Shown: piece after piece, positions 33,254-43,323 of the stretch
Layout of the letters: each line of letters begins with the position of its first letter
Numbering within the stretch: position 1 is the stretch's first letter
The notes under the pieces: model-generated
Told to the model about the DNA's origin: nothing
Seen by the model: the letters and a program-made list of their open reading frames with translations, nothing else
Databases searched by the model: none
From: Forficula auricularia
Taxonomy: Eukaryota; Arthropoda; Insecta; Dermaptera; Forficulidae
NCBI GenBank assembly: GCA_024734495.1
Contig: JALMQS010000426.1
Coordinates: 310,001 to 374,000 of the forward strand
Length of the DNA: 64,000 nucleotides
Direction: 5' to 3'
Position numbers and translations under genes: made by a program

Positions 33254-33905
33254 CACTGTTCGACAAAAATTTCTCCCCGTAAACCTAACAATGGATTCCA
33301 GTAGAGTTTTATGCGCTGATTATCATGCAATTTCCCGATTTTTACAACAAGTCAGAGTTTTGAGATATTATCGGTCAAAACGACGAAAAAGGCCATTTTG
33401 ACCTATTTACAAATCCCATTAGATATTTAACAGCAATATTTTAATTCAAAATATTTTATTGACGTAATAAAAAACAGCTTCCTCTTTGATTTACAGATTA
33501 CCACATGTTTTTAGCTCAATTAGAACTCGAGTTATAACTAAAAAACTAAAACTACGTGGTTATAACGAATAATATACAGAGATAAAAACATAAGGTCTTA
33601 GTTTTTTAGTTATAACTCAAGTTCTAATTGAGCTAAAAACAAGTGGTAATTTGAAAATCAAAGAGAAAGCTGTTTTCTATTACGTCAACAAAAACTTTTG
33701 ATTTCAAATATTGCTGTTTAATATTTAATGGGACTCGAAAATAGGTCAAAATGTCCTTTTTTGTCATTTTGACCGATAATATCTCAAAACTCTGACGTGT
33801 TGTAAAAAATCGGGAAATCGCATGATAATCAGCGGATAAAACTCTACTGGAATTCATTGTTAGGTTTATGGGGAGAAATTATTGTTTAATTTTTGTCGAA
33901 CAGTG
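33254..33905. mobile_element. 652-bp palindromic element
   Basis: The ends CACTGTTCGACAAAAATT and complement (TTTTTGTCGAACAGTG) lie next to TTA on both sides (33251-33253, 33906-33908). The two arms of about 300 bp are near-perfect inverted copies around a centre near 33575. They share AACCTAACAATG, CTGATTATCATGC and TAGTTTTTTAGTTATAACT. Noncoding. CACTG ends with a TA or TTA target could fit a Tc1/mariner-like MITE, but the class is not settled. Confidence 0.8.
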
Positions 33906-33908
33906 TTA

Positions 33909-34984
33909 TCACTTGGACTTTGTTTATCTTATTTAAAATATCTTTAATAAAGAGAGAAATAATTTTCAATCAGGATTTTCTTTGTCAGTCAAAATGCCTG
34001 TCTGAATTCCAATACCCACGATAACTCAAGAAGAGAAGGTCATTGATAGTTCGTTCTTGTTTCAAAAAATGACTGAATTTTTTTCAAACAGAAGAACTGA
34101 TTAGGAATTTGATTTTTCCTGTTTAAAATACAGAATATCAGAGAAATAGAATTGTTATATGTATATTTCCACATCAAAATACTATCAAACGGTTGTAGAA
34201 GATAATAAATTGAAATTCAGACGTTTGTAAGAATAAACGTTAAATAAATAAAGTACCAACTTATTAGCTCAAACCGTTCACTTATAGGAAAAATTGATAT
34301 TTAGCTAAAATTTGCGGAAACCGTACATAGTCGTGAAAAAGTTTTCCTTTGATTTTTACTTAAAATAACAAACTTTCCGGGAATGAACTCGTCATCCTTA
34401 TATTTATCCTTCTAAAGCTAGAAAGCTCGAAATTTAATCGTTTCACCTCATTGGAAATACAAATATTTTAGCATCAGAGTGAACTATCTATCGGGATATA
34501 GACACACATACAGACAAAAACAGAGAGAGAGAAAATCACGGTTGGAAATAACTTTTCTCCACATTTCAAACATTGTCAAGCACAATGAGAAAAAAAAATA
34601 CCTTCCCTTACAAGAAAGTATTGTCTTCTTGTCTTAAAAATCATTAAAGTTAATTTCACTCAGACAACCTCAAGGGATAGTATTCGATATTATTAACACA
34701 TCGAAACTGAGATTGGAAAAATAAAACGGGTTTTGATGGCGTCAGGACCAAAATTCACCTGAAAACTCACTGGTGTGTTTTTGAAAATTAAAAAAACAAC
34801 TAATCAATAAAAGGAAATAGAAAAAATTTAATGATAAATTTTTATTCACACATCGACCTGTCTATAATTACATGAATCAAGAAAAAAATCAATTAAAATT
34901 TTACCAACCTGGTTAATAAAGTTTGTTTCAGGAAAATCGGTAAAGCCGTTTTCAAAATAAAAAAATAAATATAAATAATACATT
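33909..34984. other. intron sequence, no recognised feature
   Basis: A+T-rich. 34915-34960 carries a dispersed block (AATCGGTAAAGCCGTTTTC) related to 4202-4225. Nothing else supported. Confidence 0.4.
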
Positions 34985-35135
34985 GAAAAGTTTTTGTTTT
35001 GCCGAGAGTAGCAGAGTTGTTGATTCACAAAGAGAAACAAAGAGGTTGTCCTCTACTTGATGCAAATAAACATACACACATATATATATCGAGATGATAT
35101 ATCTGTATATATATTATTTATTTGTTTGATCAAAC
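34985..35135 (-). mobile_element. Penelope-like family 1 fragment
   Basis: Carries GCCGAGAGTAGCAGAGTTG, CAAAGAGGTTGTCC, TTGATGCAAATAAACATAC and TTATTTGTTTGA. It stops just before the hammerhead-like core, so the core is lost. Confidence 0.65.
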
Positions 35136-35360
35136 AAATTTAAAGATCCTCCTGAAATTTTGAAATTGATCTTTTATATGTATTTATGAAAATACACTAA
35201 ATGTTTGAAATTTTAGGGATACGACAATTAAACAGCATCCATGAACCGCACGCCACTGATATATACTAGATATAATTCTTGTTCGTTTAATTATAAGATA
35301 TATGTATAATTTTTAAGAAATCAAATTATTAATTTCATATGTTATTTTGGTAATTTTTAG

Positions 35361-35792
35361 GATTTAATTCTATTCTTCGAGCCTTCCGTCTAGTGAAAAT
35401 TTATCGATTTTGGGCATTCATGGATCGTACCGAACGTCACACCAACTATCCTAATTTATTTCGTGGCACATCACTCATTCATTATCTTCTAGTCATCTTC
35501 CATTGGAATGGATGTCTTTATCATATTATTTATAAGAACAATGGCTTTGGAAGTAGAAATTGGGTGTATGGAGAAGCAGACGAAAAAGATGTTGTCAAAC
35601 AATATCTTCAGTCTTATTATTGGTGTACACTAGCGTTAACAACAATTGGAGATTTGCCCCGACCAAGAAGTAAAGGCGAATTCGTGTTTGTCATTGTGCA
35701 ATTATTATTTGGGCTCTTGCTCTTTGCCACCGTTCTTGGACATGTTGCAAACATCGTCACTTCTGTTTCTGCAGCAAGGAAAGAGTTTCAAG
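35361..35792 (+). CDS. Cngl: CNG channel exon B: S4, S5, pore, S6
   Basis: Phase-1 internal exon of 432 bp encoding visible residues 70-213. S4 is ILRAFRLVKIYRFW, with basic residues every third position (R76, R79, K82, R85). S5 is LIHYLLVIFHWNGCLYHII. The pore helix and filter read SYYWCTLALTTIGDLPRP (residues 154-171). S6 is FVIVQLLFGLLLFATVLGHV, followed by VSAARKEFQ into the C-linker. The filter has Asp after TTIG, where vertebrate CNGA subunits have Glu. The acceptor is TAATTTTTAG before 35361 and the donor is GTATGA at 35793. This exon alone identifies the family with near certainty. Confidence 0.98.
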
Positions 35793-35835
35793 GTATGACT
35801 AAAATAAAGCATTGTAAAAAGTTGCCTTATATTTT

Positions 35836-36797
35836 ATTAATTACTAGCTGCCTTCCCACCAACCCCAGCCCCTACACTACCACCCCAACCCGGACCCCAT
35901 CCACCTCGGACCCCAACCCACGAACCCCAACCTCACACCCCACTCCCACCCACCACACCCCCCAAAACCCACCCAGCTCCCCCGAACCATGCACCCGTGC
36001 CCACTCCCCGCCCCCACATCACCACTCCAATACTCCATCCTGCACCCCACCCACCTCAGACCCCCACCCCCATACCACCCCACTACGCCACTGGACCCTC
36101 ACCTGAACCCCCACTCCACCAACCCTGCACCACCCGTGCCCTCCACCCCCGTCTAGCCCCCTGGGCCCCCCGCACCCCCCCTGCACCCCTACTCCGCCTT
36201 ACTCGCCTCACTCCACCGCCATTCCACCCCATGCCCTAACCCCCACCCCCGCATCATCACTCCACCTCCTCACCCAGTTTTTGCATTTCTAGGCTTCTAG
36301 TGACCCACAGATTATGTATACAAAATTTGGTTGAGTTTGGTCCAAGAGCAAGAATTTACATATTTTTCACCCTCCCCCCTTTTGGGTGGTTTTTTGAGAA
36401 TTTTTAAAATAAAAGTTGTCAGAAATCACACCCCCTACAACTTGGCTCATTTTAAAATTTGCCGTAGAGTTAATAGTTTAGGAGTTATTTGATAATTTTC
36501 ATTCGTGCGCCCCCCCCCAACCCCTTTTTGGGGTCAAAATATCAAAACGTTATATAGCTATAAAAATGTAAGTTAGAAGACATCTGATACAAATATGAAA
36601 TTTCATAATAATCCCTTCAGCCGTTTTGACGTGAATCGTGAGCAACTTTTCGCGGAAACCACTGAAACAGACAGACATACAGACAGGAATTTTGTTGAGG
36701 GTGTTTTCGTTCATAACTTTGCTTGAAACGTGTGCAACCAAAATTTGGCGTGATTTGGAGCAATATACAGACATAACCTTAATTTATATATATAGAT
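35836..36797 (-). repeat. dispersed repeat with C-rich (antisense G-rich) segment
   Basis: Begins 44 bp after exon B. 35850-36270 is about 420 bp of C-rich + strand with CCACCCC and CCCCACC runs and very few G. It is followed by A+T-rich repeat sequence with TACAAAATTTGGTTGAG and GACAGACATACAGACAGG, and ends TTAATTTATATATATAGATT. Its end matches the start of the repeat at 12396 in reverse. The Pro/Thr-rich open frames here are low-complexity, not genes. Confidence 0.7.
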
Positions 36798-36927
36798 TCT
36801 AAATTTGGGTTGTTATCGTCTATCTTTGAAAATAATTAGGCTGGATATTGGAATCTTGGAGTTGAGAAAATAATTAAAAGCTAAAGTGAAACATTTTATT
36901 TGTTTCATTCATTGACCCTTTGAAACC

Positions 36928-36960
36928 CTGAAGAAGGAGGGAAAAATCCTCCGAAACGTC
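36928..36960 (+). ncRNA. hammerhead ribozyme-like motif
   Basis: CTGAAGA, one extra A, stem II GGAGG/CCTCC, then GAAACGTC. Stem I can pair GAAAC (upstream) with GTTTA-type sequence downstream for four pairs after one mismatch. It is sense to the channel gene. Stem III is the minimal C-G step. Confidence 0.55.
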
Positions 36961-37090
36961 AGTTTATGAATGGGAGGAAGGATTCCAATAAATTACACCT
37001 TATTTTATATGTGTTAATTTTTTCTTTCCTCACTACCTCAGGCTGCCTTCCATTACTTTCAATTAAAAGCTAAATTTCCAAAGTTGAAAC

Positions 37091-37120
37091 AGTTGCTCGT
37101 ATATTTTTCGTCTTCTTCAG
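37091..37120 (-). ncRNA. diverged hammerhead-like motif (pair with 37387-37415)
   Basis: The - strand reads CTGAAGAAGACG, loop, CG, GCAAC. The + strand mate at 37387-37415 reads CTGAAGAAGTCG, loop, CGACGCAAC. The GAAA of the core is replaced by GCAA, so cleavage is unlikely. It is listed as a relic of the same fold. Confidence 0.3.
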
Positions 37121-37589
37121 GCAATTTTTTAGAATTCAGCTTTCTCGATAATAGATACATACAGACCATTAGAATAGATTTTTGCAATGACATAATTGAC
37201 AAGACTTATACAAACTTAATACATAAAAATAAATTGAAAAAAATAAATAAGTTTGAGATTTTTTATTTATTTTGTTCAATTTCTTTTGTATTAAGTTTGT
37301 TTAAGTCTTGTCAATTATATCATTACAGAATTTATTCTAATGGTCTTTATATATCTATTAACGAGCTAGCTTATCCTAAAAATTGGCTGAAGAAGTCGGA
37401 AAATATACGACGCAACTTTTGAAATGTAGCTTTCAATTATTTTCTCAATTCAAGATACCAATATCCAGCCTAATTATTAATTATTCTCGTTATGGTTATG
37501 TTTAATAAGTAAAACTAAACCCATATATTAGTGTCGATACAATCTCGTCTGTCAATCTGTGAGAGCATTGTAGCCCGTAAACTAAATAT

Positions 37590-38220
37590 AGTCCAAGAGC
37601 TGGTGACACATTTCGACTACGGATTTGACCCAACTAGAAATAATGCGTAATAGTACCGTCTATGATAGTTGTACAGGAATGGCCAGTCTGGCTGGCGGTA
37701 GCAGGTGGACCAGTACTGCGCATGGTGTGAGTGCGGTAAAAAATACATATGTGTTAAAAAAATTTTGACCCACAATGAAATTATAAAATTATAATTTATA
37801 GTCAATTATAAACATAATATATTCACTCCAGACCATTTGAGAAGTGGAACGTGGAACCAGACCACTCCAAAGTGTATTTTTACAACATGAAAAAAATATT
37901 TGATGCTATTTTTTCATGTTGTAAAAATAAACTTTGGGTGGTCTGGTTCCACGTCCCACCACTCAAATGGTCTGGGGTGAATATATTATGTTTATAATTG
38001 ACTATAAATTATAATTTTTATAATTTCATTGTGGGTCAAAAATATTTTTTAACACATATGTATTTTTTACCGCACTACACACCATGCGCAGTACCTGGTC
38101 CACCTGCTACAGCCAGCCAGGACTGGCCATTCCCTGTACAACTATCATAGACGATACTATTACGCATTATTTCTAGTTGGGTCAAATCCTTAGTCAAAAT
38201 GTGTCACCAGCTCTTGGACT
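37590..38220. mobile_element. 631-bp near-perfect palindrome
   Basis: AGTCCAAGAGCTGGTGACAC at 37590 faces its complement ending at 38220. The arms are about 300 bp each with a short centre near 37897 (CAACATGAAAAAA facing its complement). Direct AATAT flanks both ends (37585-37589, 38221-38225). Noncoding. The arms are highly similar, so either recent or kept alike by gene conversion. A 62-codon frame inside is incidental. Confidence 0.85.
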
Positions 38221-38380
38221 AATATGTATGATCAAAACTTGAAATTTAGATGTATTCATTTTTTTTCTCAAATTAATTATCATTATTTTGGAGAAGGTCG
38301 AATTTTATGTGGGTGAAAACTAATAAATCTTTTTTTATTATTATAGAATGTAGATGTCCCTGTAAAGATCTCTTTAAATT
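38221..38380. other. intron sequence, no recognised feature
   Basis: A+T-rich; nothing supported. Confidence 0.4.
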
Positions 38381-38655
38381 AGAGTGACCACATTTTCATT
38401 GAGACAAAGCGGGACAAATGGGATTAAATGAGAATTATAATTTGGTTATGATAGCAGACCAATAATTCAAAAAAATATATTTTGTTGTATACATTCATAT
38501 ACTTGTCTATAAATATACAAAAATGTATTTATTATTAATTATTGGTAACTATAAAAATATTTGTAAAAAACAATAATTTGAACATCATGATTTTTAATTA
38601 ATTTAAATTTTTTATTTAAAATAAGCTGACGTGTTCTGATGTGGCCATCCACTTG

Positions 38656-39427
38656 ACTTTACCATACAACCTGGCCCCTCCTTATATTTAATATTTAATA
38701 AAATTATTTATATTCATGTAGGGGGGGTTAGTTTTTCATTTTTAGACTACTGGGAGCCCACTGATTATGTATACAAAATTTGGTTGAGTTTGATACAAGA
38801 GCCTAGATTTTCATTTTTTGACCATACATCCCCCCCCTTTTTGGGCGGTTAGTTTTTGCATTTTTAGACTTCTGGGCTCCCACTGATTATGTATACAAAA
38901 TTTGGTTGAGTTTGGTAAATGGTCAAGATTTTCATTTTTTGCCCCTCCCCATTTTGGGCGGTTAGTTTTTGCATTTTTAGACTTCTCGGGTCCCACTGAT
39001 TATGTATACAAAATTTGGTTGAGTTTGGTACAAGAGCCTATATTTTTAATTTTTAACCCCCCCCCCCCCCCCCCCCCTCCACCCCCTTAATTTTGGGTCG
39101 ATATTCACCAAAATCTAATCAGCTCTTAATCTCAATGCACCAAAACTACGTGTGAAATTTGGTTTTGATATTCACACTAGTTTTTAAGGTAGCTCGTCCA
39201 CAAAAATTTGGTAACATACAGACTAACGGACGGACCGACAGACTAACAGACAGTCATTTTGACAAAACAATTATTATCTCAAAAAATATAATTTTTTCGA
39301 TGTTCACTTATTAGAGCTTTTTTGTAGAGCGAAATGCCATGGTTTCGCTCAATTTTTCTAATCAAAATAGTTTGAGCCGTTTTTGAGATATTTCGAAAAA
39401 AAAGAAGGAAAAAAATCATGGTAAAGT
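38656..39427 (+). mobile_element. ACTTTACCATACA inverted-repeat element, copy 3
   Basis: ACTTTACCATACA at 38656 and a degraded GGTAAAGT end at 39427. The left half contains three tandem units of about 115-120 bp, each with TACAAAATTTGGTTGAGTTT (38770, 38894, 39007). A 19-bp C-run lies near 39057-39077. The right half matches 22270-22540. Confidence 0.7.
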
Positions 39428-39481
39428 AAAAAAAATTATGATTTTCTTTCAAGGTCATATTTTTGATCCGAATGAATACTT

Positions 39482-39667
39482 TTACAATAGATTCGGATCA
39501 TTTATTAAAATATCGTGAAATTTCTCACATGAATTGGTCAAATTATATTTTACGCTTAATATTGATTTTAAAGTTTTAATGTTCAACTGCGTTTTTTCAG
39601 TTGTCAATATTTTATTGATACTAGAAAAAACACGTTCTGTTGCTGCCTTTGTTAGTTTACTCTGCAT
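39482..39667 (-). pseudogene. hAT transposase C-terminal dimerisation domain remnant
   Basis: A 61-residue - strand frame beginning MQSKLTKAATERVFSSINKI then LNIKTLKSILSVKYNLTNS. ERVFS followed about 20 residues later by LKS-hydrophobic-L-V-K-N is the hallmark of the hAT family C-terminal dimerisation region. The catalytic DDE part is not visible upstream because another element interrupts it at 38656-39427 and the rest is eroded. This is the only recognisable hAT transposase sequence in the window. Confidence 0.8.
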
Positions 39668-39861
39668 GCATTTTATGTGTTTTTTTTATTTATGTAGTTT
39701 TTATTTCTTTATATTCACTATAATAATTAATAAATAATAGGTAGTATATTTTTACAGTACATTTAAAATAAGAAATGCAGATATTTTCTAAAGAAGTGGG
39801 ACATTTTTTAAAAATCGGCGGGACGCGGGAACACGCCAAAATCGGGACGTGCGGTCATTAT

Positions 39862-40469
39862 ATTTGATTTGTTTGTTTGATTTATTTTGTTATCAAATTA
39901 GAGAGCTCGAAATTGGCCGTTTGTAAATTCGAAAGGGCTTAATCTAAAATGATGAAAAGATTTACTCCTTCTCAACGACAGATTAGAACTAAATTGATAT
40001 CTAAAGCTTTTTGAAAAATACAATCATTTTCTGCTGCCTGACGGCCTCTGGGTGAGCAAAAGGATGAAATTCAAGGGTTTTGTGGGCTCAAAAATAAAAA
40101 AAATGTTTTTATCATGGTGTCCAAGAGATCACTGTAAGAATTTAATTAAGTACCTAATGAATTTTTTATATAATTCACTTTAAAATGACTGTGAGGCGAA
40201 GCAAAACAAAAGAAATTATTTACAAGATATTTGTACTTTCCCTAAAAATTACAAAAATATATTATATTTCATAAAGAACTATATTTATTTAAAAATATAT
40301 ATATATATAATTCGTTCATTTACCCTTTATTTATTTTATTTTCTAAAAAATTTCAACAGTATCTTCAATGTTTATGATTTTTTTCCATTATTGGATTATC
40401 TTTCCTTCAAATGTTTTTTATGTTGAGAAAAATATTTGCTGAAAAAATAATTTGAAAATTATATAGGTA
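39862..40469. other. intron sequence, no recognised feature
   Basis: A+T-rich; nothing supported. Confidence 0.4.
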
Positions 40470-41740
40470 TATCTTAATATATATAAAAGTGAAGGTGATG
40501 TTTCATCATTCATCTATCTACGCCCAGCCTAAACCGCTTGCCTAGAAAGATGAAATTTGGAGTGTATATTCTTTTAACGATTTATGGGTGTGCTAAGAAG
40601 GGAATTTTTGAAATTCGAACCCTAAAGGGGAGAAAGGGTCCCAAAATGTGATTTTAGAGTTTTTCAAGATCTCTTAAGCCAGAAAAGTTATCTTATATCT
40701 TATATATGAAATACAAAAAAAAAACATATTTGAGTATTTTGCTCTTTTTGTCTCCGAAAGGGAGTTATAGTCATTTTGGGGTAAATTTTTGAAATTTTTA
40801 AAGTGCTCTATCTCCTCCAGTTTTTAAGTTTAAGCATTCAAATTTGGTACATAGGTTTATTAATACTAAATCTCGGGAAGTTTTTTGTTTTTTTTGTTTT
40901 TTTGAAATTTGACCCCTGAACTGAAAAATGGGGGATTTTTGATATTGTGGTCTAAAACACAAAAGGCTTCGTATCTTTCTTGCCCATGGACCAAACTCAA
41001 CCAAATTTTGTATACATAATCTGTGGGCCACTAGAAGGCTAGAAATGCAAAAACTAACCACACAAAAGGGGGAGGGGGTGGTCTAAACATGAAAATTCTT
41101 GACCTTCGACCAAACTCAACCAAATTTTCTATACATAATCTGTGGGCCACTAGAAAGATAGAAATGAAAAAACTAACCACCCAAAATGGAGAGGGGGAGG
41201 GTCAAAAATAAAAATTCTTGCCCTTACCAAACTCAAACAAATTTTGTATTAGTACATAATCTTTGGGCCACTAGAATGCTAGAAATGCAAAAACTAACCA
41301 CCCAAAATGGGGGAGAGGGTCAAAATATGAAAATTCTTGCCCTTCGACCAAACTCAACCAAATTTTGTATACATAATCTGTGGGCCACTAGAAGGCTAGA
41401 AATGCAAAAACTAACCACCCGAAATGGGGGAGGGGATGGTTTAAATATGAAAATTCTTGCCCTTGGACCAAACTCAACCAAATTTTATATACATAATCTG
41501 TGGGCCTCTAGGGAGCTAGAAAAACTGGGTATGCTGCGGGTGGGGTGCGGTGCAGGGGGACCTATATATAAAGAAAAAGAGCAATTAAACCAATTAGACC
41601 AGACTAAAAATGCAAAAACTAACCGCCCAGTTTGAGTTTGGTCCAAGGGACTAGATTTTCATTTTTTGACCCCCCCCCCCCCTAAATGATTATAAATGAT
41701 TTTATTAAATATAAAATAGGGACCAGGCGTATGGTAAAGT
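40470..41740 (-). repeat. dispersed repeat with about 120-bp tandem units
   Basis: Starts AATATATATAAAAGTGAAGG, like the ends of 12396 and 36797. From 40985 to 41530 there are five tandem units of about 115-122 bp, each with AACTCAACCAAATTTT and CTAGAAATGCAAAAAC (starts near 40990, 41112, 41227, 41349, 41470). A short G-rich block follows (41535-41566). It ends with GTATGGTAAAGT at 41740, the ACTTTACCATACA family end. The 149-residue frame across the units is repeat-derived, not a gene. Confidence 0.7.
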
Positions 41741-41941
41741 CATGTGGATGGCCACATCAGTTTATTTTTTTAATTTTTCAATCTATTGTTCATCTTCGCG
41801 CCCCTTATCTCTTTCACGTGATTTGAGGGTCTCACTCGCCTCACCTTTAATCCGGTTCTGATAAGAAACATAACTAGTAGCTAGATATATGGTATTCATC
41901 TGTTATTATAAAAACGATGCATTATTTTTTGTTTTTGTCAG

Positions 41942-42235
41942 CGAAATTAGATGGCGTGAAAACGTACATGCGAATGCGACGAGTACCAAACCATCTGCAA
42001 GTGAAGGTGATCAAATGGTTTGATTATCTCTGGCTTACGCAAAAATGTTCCGACGAGGAAAAGGCTGTTTCGTGTCTTCCGGATAAATTGAAAGCAGAAA
42101 TTGCCATCAATGTACATCTCGATACTTTAAAACGTGTCGAGATCTTCCAGAACACCGAAGCAGGATTTCTTTGCGAACTTGTATTGCGTTTGCGGCCAGT
42201 GCTCTTTAGTCCAGGAGATTATATCTGCAGAAAAG
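41942..42235 (+). CDS. Cngl: CNG channel exon C: C-linker and start of cNMP-binding domain
   Basis: Phase-1 internal exon of 294 bp, visible residues 214-311. The C-linker reads [19 protein letters not shown] and [16 protein letters not shown]. Then come the [20 protein letters not shown] helices and [20 protein letters not shown], and the start of the binding-domain beta roll at [13 protein letters not shown]. The C-linker couples ligand binding to S6 gating. The acceptor is TTTTTGTCAG before 41942 and the donor is GTTTGC at 42236. The joins to exons B and D complete Ala and Gly codons. Conservation is very high and no frame damage is seen. Confidence 0.97.
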
Positions 42236-42310
42236 GTTTGCAACACCGAAAGTTTTTATTAATTAAATTAAATTTGGGAACGAAGAAAATATTTTTTATT
42301 ATAGACAAAA
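42236..42310. other. start of intron between exons C and D
   Basis: A short A+T-rich stretch before the first tRNA-like unit. A 318-bp direct repeat starts near 42262 and again near 42578 (GGGAACGAAGAAAA). Confidence 0.6.
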
Positions 42311-42401
42311 GGATCAGCCGGGATTCGAACCCGGGATCTTCTCATGTGCGCTGTGATACCTTCATAAGAGCCTTAGTTCTTATCCTCTTGGCCACTGATC
42401 C
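42311..42401 (-). tRNA. tRNA-like unit 1 (probably pseudogene or SINE-derived)
   Basis: On the - strand: a 7-pair acceptor-like stem GGATCAG/CTGATCC, TGGCCAAGAGG resembling an A box, and a perfect T arm CCGGGTTCGAATCCCGG containing the B box GGTTCGAATCC. Total 91 nt, the size of a Leu/Ser-type tRNA. However, the D and anticodon arms do not fold canonically and no anticodon can be read with confidence. The sequence after CTGATCC is TTTT, a possible pol III stop. No intact tRNA is claimed. Confidence 0.5.
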
Positions 42402-43196
42402 CCGAACTCAAGCTAATTAATCTCTTCCTCGTTCATTTTTGCAGCTCTGTAGTGGCTGGACTATTATTAAACTATATTCAAACCCCTCCCAATTGACCTC
42501 AAACCCAAAGGTCGAAAATAATTTTTTCTTTACCCCCGGTCGCAATCGCAACGAGACCGCGTCGAAAGACAATTATAAATTTAATTAAATTAGGGAACGA
42601 AGAAAAGATTTTTTATTATAGACAAAAGGATCAGCCGGGATTCGAACCCGGGATCTTCGCATGTGCGCTGCGATGCCTTCATAAGAGCCTTAGTTCTTAT
42701 CCTCTTCGCCACTGATCCCCGAACTCAAGCTAATACCTAATGTCTATATGAACTTGGAATTTATTTTTTTATTTAATTTTTTAATCTCTTTCTCGTTCAT
42801 TTTTGCGCCCTGGGGTAAAGAAAAAATTATTTTCGACCTTTGGGTTTATGGTCGATTGGAAGGCGTTTGAATATAGTTTTTATTAATATTTACATTTATG
42901 CATTAGTTAAATTCTTATAAATTTTCTTTAAAAAAATCATGTCAAAGTTTTCCCTTACTTTCCTATTTCTATTTAAAAGTTTAAATTACCAAGTGTAGCA
43001 GACTTAAGATTTAAAAAAAATCAGAGGTTTGAATGAGAAATTTTTATGTATGTCAGATTGGTTTCGCCTTGAAGGACACCAATTTGCTCTTATTGCTTTT
43101 TAGTAATCGAGCTAATTACCGATCGGCCGGTGAAAATTCTGACATGTAATAAAAAATATCTATAATTATTAAAGTCCATAGCATCTATATGATTTT
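42402..43196. other. intron around tRNA-like units
   Basis: The block 42469-42538 (AACCCAAAGGTCGAAAATAA) is present in reverse at 42810-42880, so the second unit is enclosed by inverted repeats. The rest to 43196 is A+T-rich with nothing recognised. Confidence 0.5.
42628..42718 (-). tRNA. tRNA-like unit 2, tandem copy
   Basis: Direct duplicate of unit 1, 317 bp downstream, with a few differences. The acceptor stem, T arm and TTTT are identical. In this copy TCGCA/TGCGA forms a perfect 5-pair stem with a 7-nt loop GCGCACA, where unit 1 has a mismatch. The identical outer stems suggest recent duplication or a shared constraint. Confidence 0.5.
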
Positions 43197-43323
43197 ATTA
43201 ATCAAGTATATTGGCAGGTATTATGACAGGAAGGTGCAAATCAAAAAAATTGTCTCCAAAATCAATGACAATTTTTTGATTTCCACGTTCCTGTCCAAAT
43301 ACCTGCCAATGTACTTGATTAAT
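43197..43323. repeat. short hairpin element
   Basis: ATTAATCAAGTATATTGGCA and its near-complement TGCCAATGTACTTGATTAAT face each other, as do AATCAAAAAAATTGT and ACAATTTTTTGATT. About 127 bp; noncoding. Confidence 0.75.

Larger units (their letters stand above)
3815..35360. other. 31.5-kb intron of the CNG channel gene
   Basis: Bounded by donor GTCAGT at 3815 and acceptor AATTTTTAG ending at 35360. I found no further channel exon inside it. The frame joins directly across it, as expected for the S3-S4 loop. It is filled with the repeats and mobile elements listed separately. Confidence 0.9.
36838..37475. mobile_element. foldback with nested Penelope-like unit
   Basis: The outer arms TTAGGCTGGATATTGGAATC (36838) and complement (ending about 37475) enclose two units. 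36890-37070 is a copy of the repeat that makes the inverted pair at 43630-43953. 37071-37430 is a second palindrome with arms sharing GACAAGACTTA-type and ACCATTAGAATA-type blocks. Each unit carries a hammerhead-like motif. Confidence 0.65.
38381..39861 (-). mobile_element. hAT transposon relic with nested element
   Basis: The left end AGAGTGACCACATTTTC with GCGGGACAAA and the right end CGGGACGTGCGGTCATTAT form diverged inverted ends of the hAT type that reads GTGACCA near the tip and GGGAC inside. The element encodes a hAT C-terminal domain on the - strand (39482-39667) and is interrupted by the ACTTTACCATACA element at 38656-39427. The target duplication is eroded. Confidence 0.7.

Noticed and set aside
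35393..36106. A 237-codon frame that starts in the pore exon and continues past 35792
   Set aside because: The coding part ends at the splice donor GTATGA at 35793. The rest is translated intron, ending in Pro/Thr-rich C-rich repeat.
41186..41635. A 149-codon frame with repeated KNSCPYQTQTNFVLVHNLWA-like segments
   Set aside because: It is read-through of about 120-bp tandem repeat units; no domain and no start context.
42311..42718. Calling two functional tRNA genes
   Set aside because: The acceptor and T arms are good, but the D and anticodon arms do not fold and no anticodon is readable.
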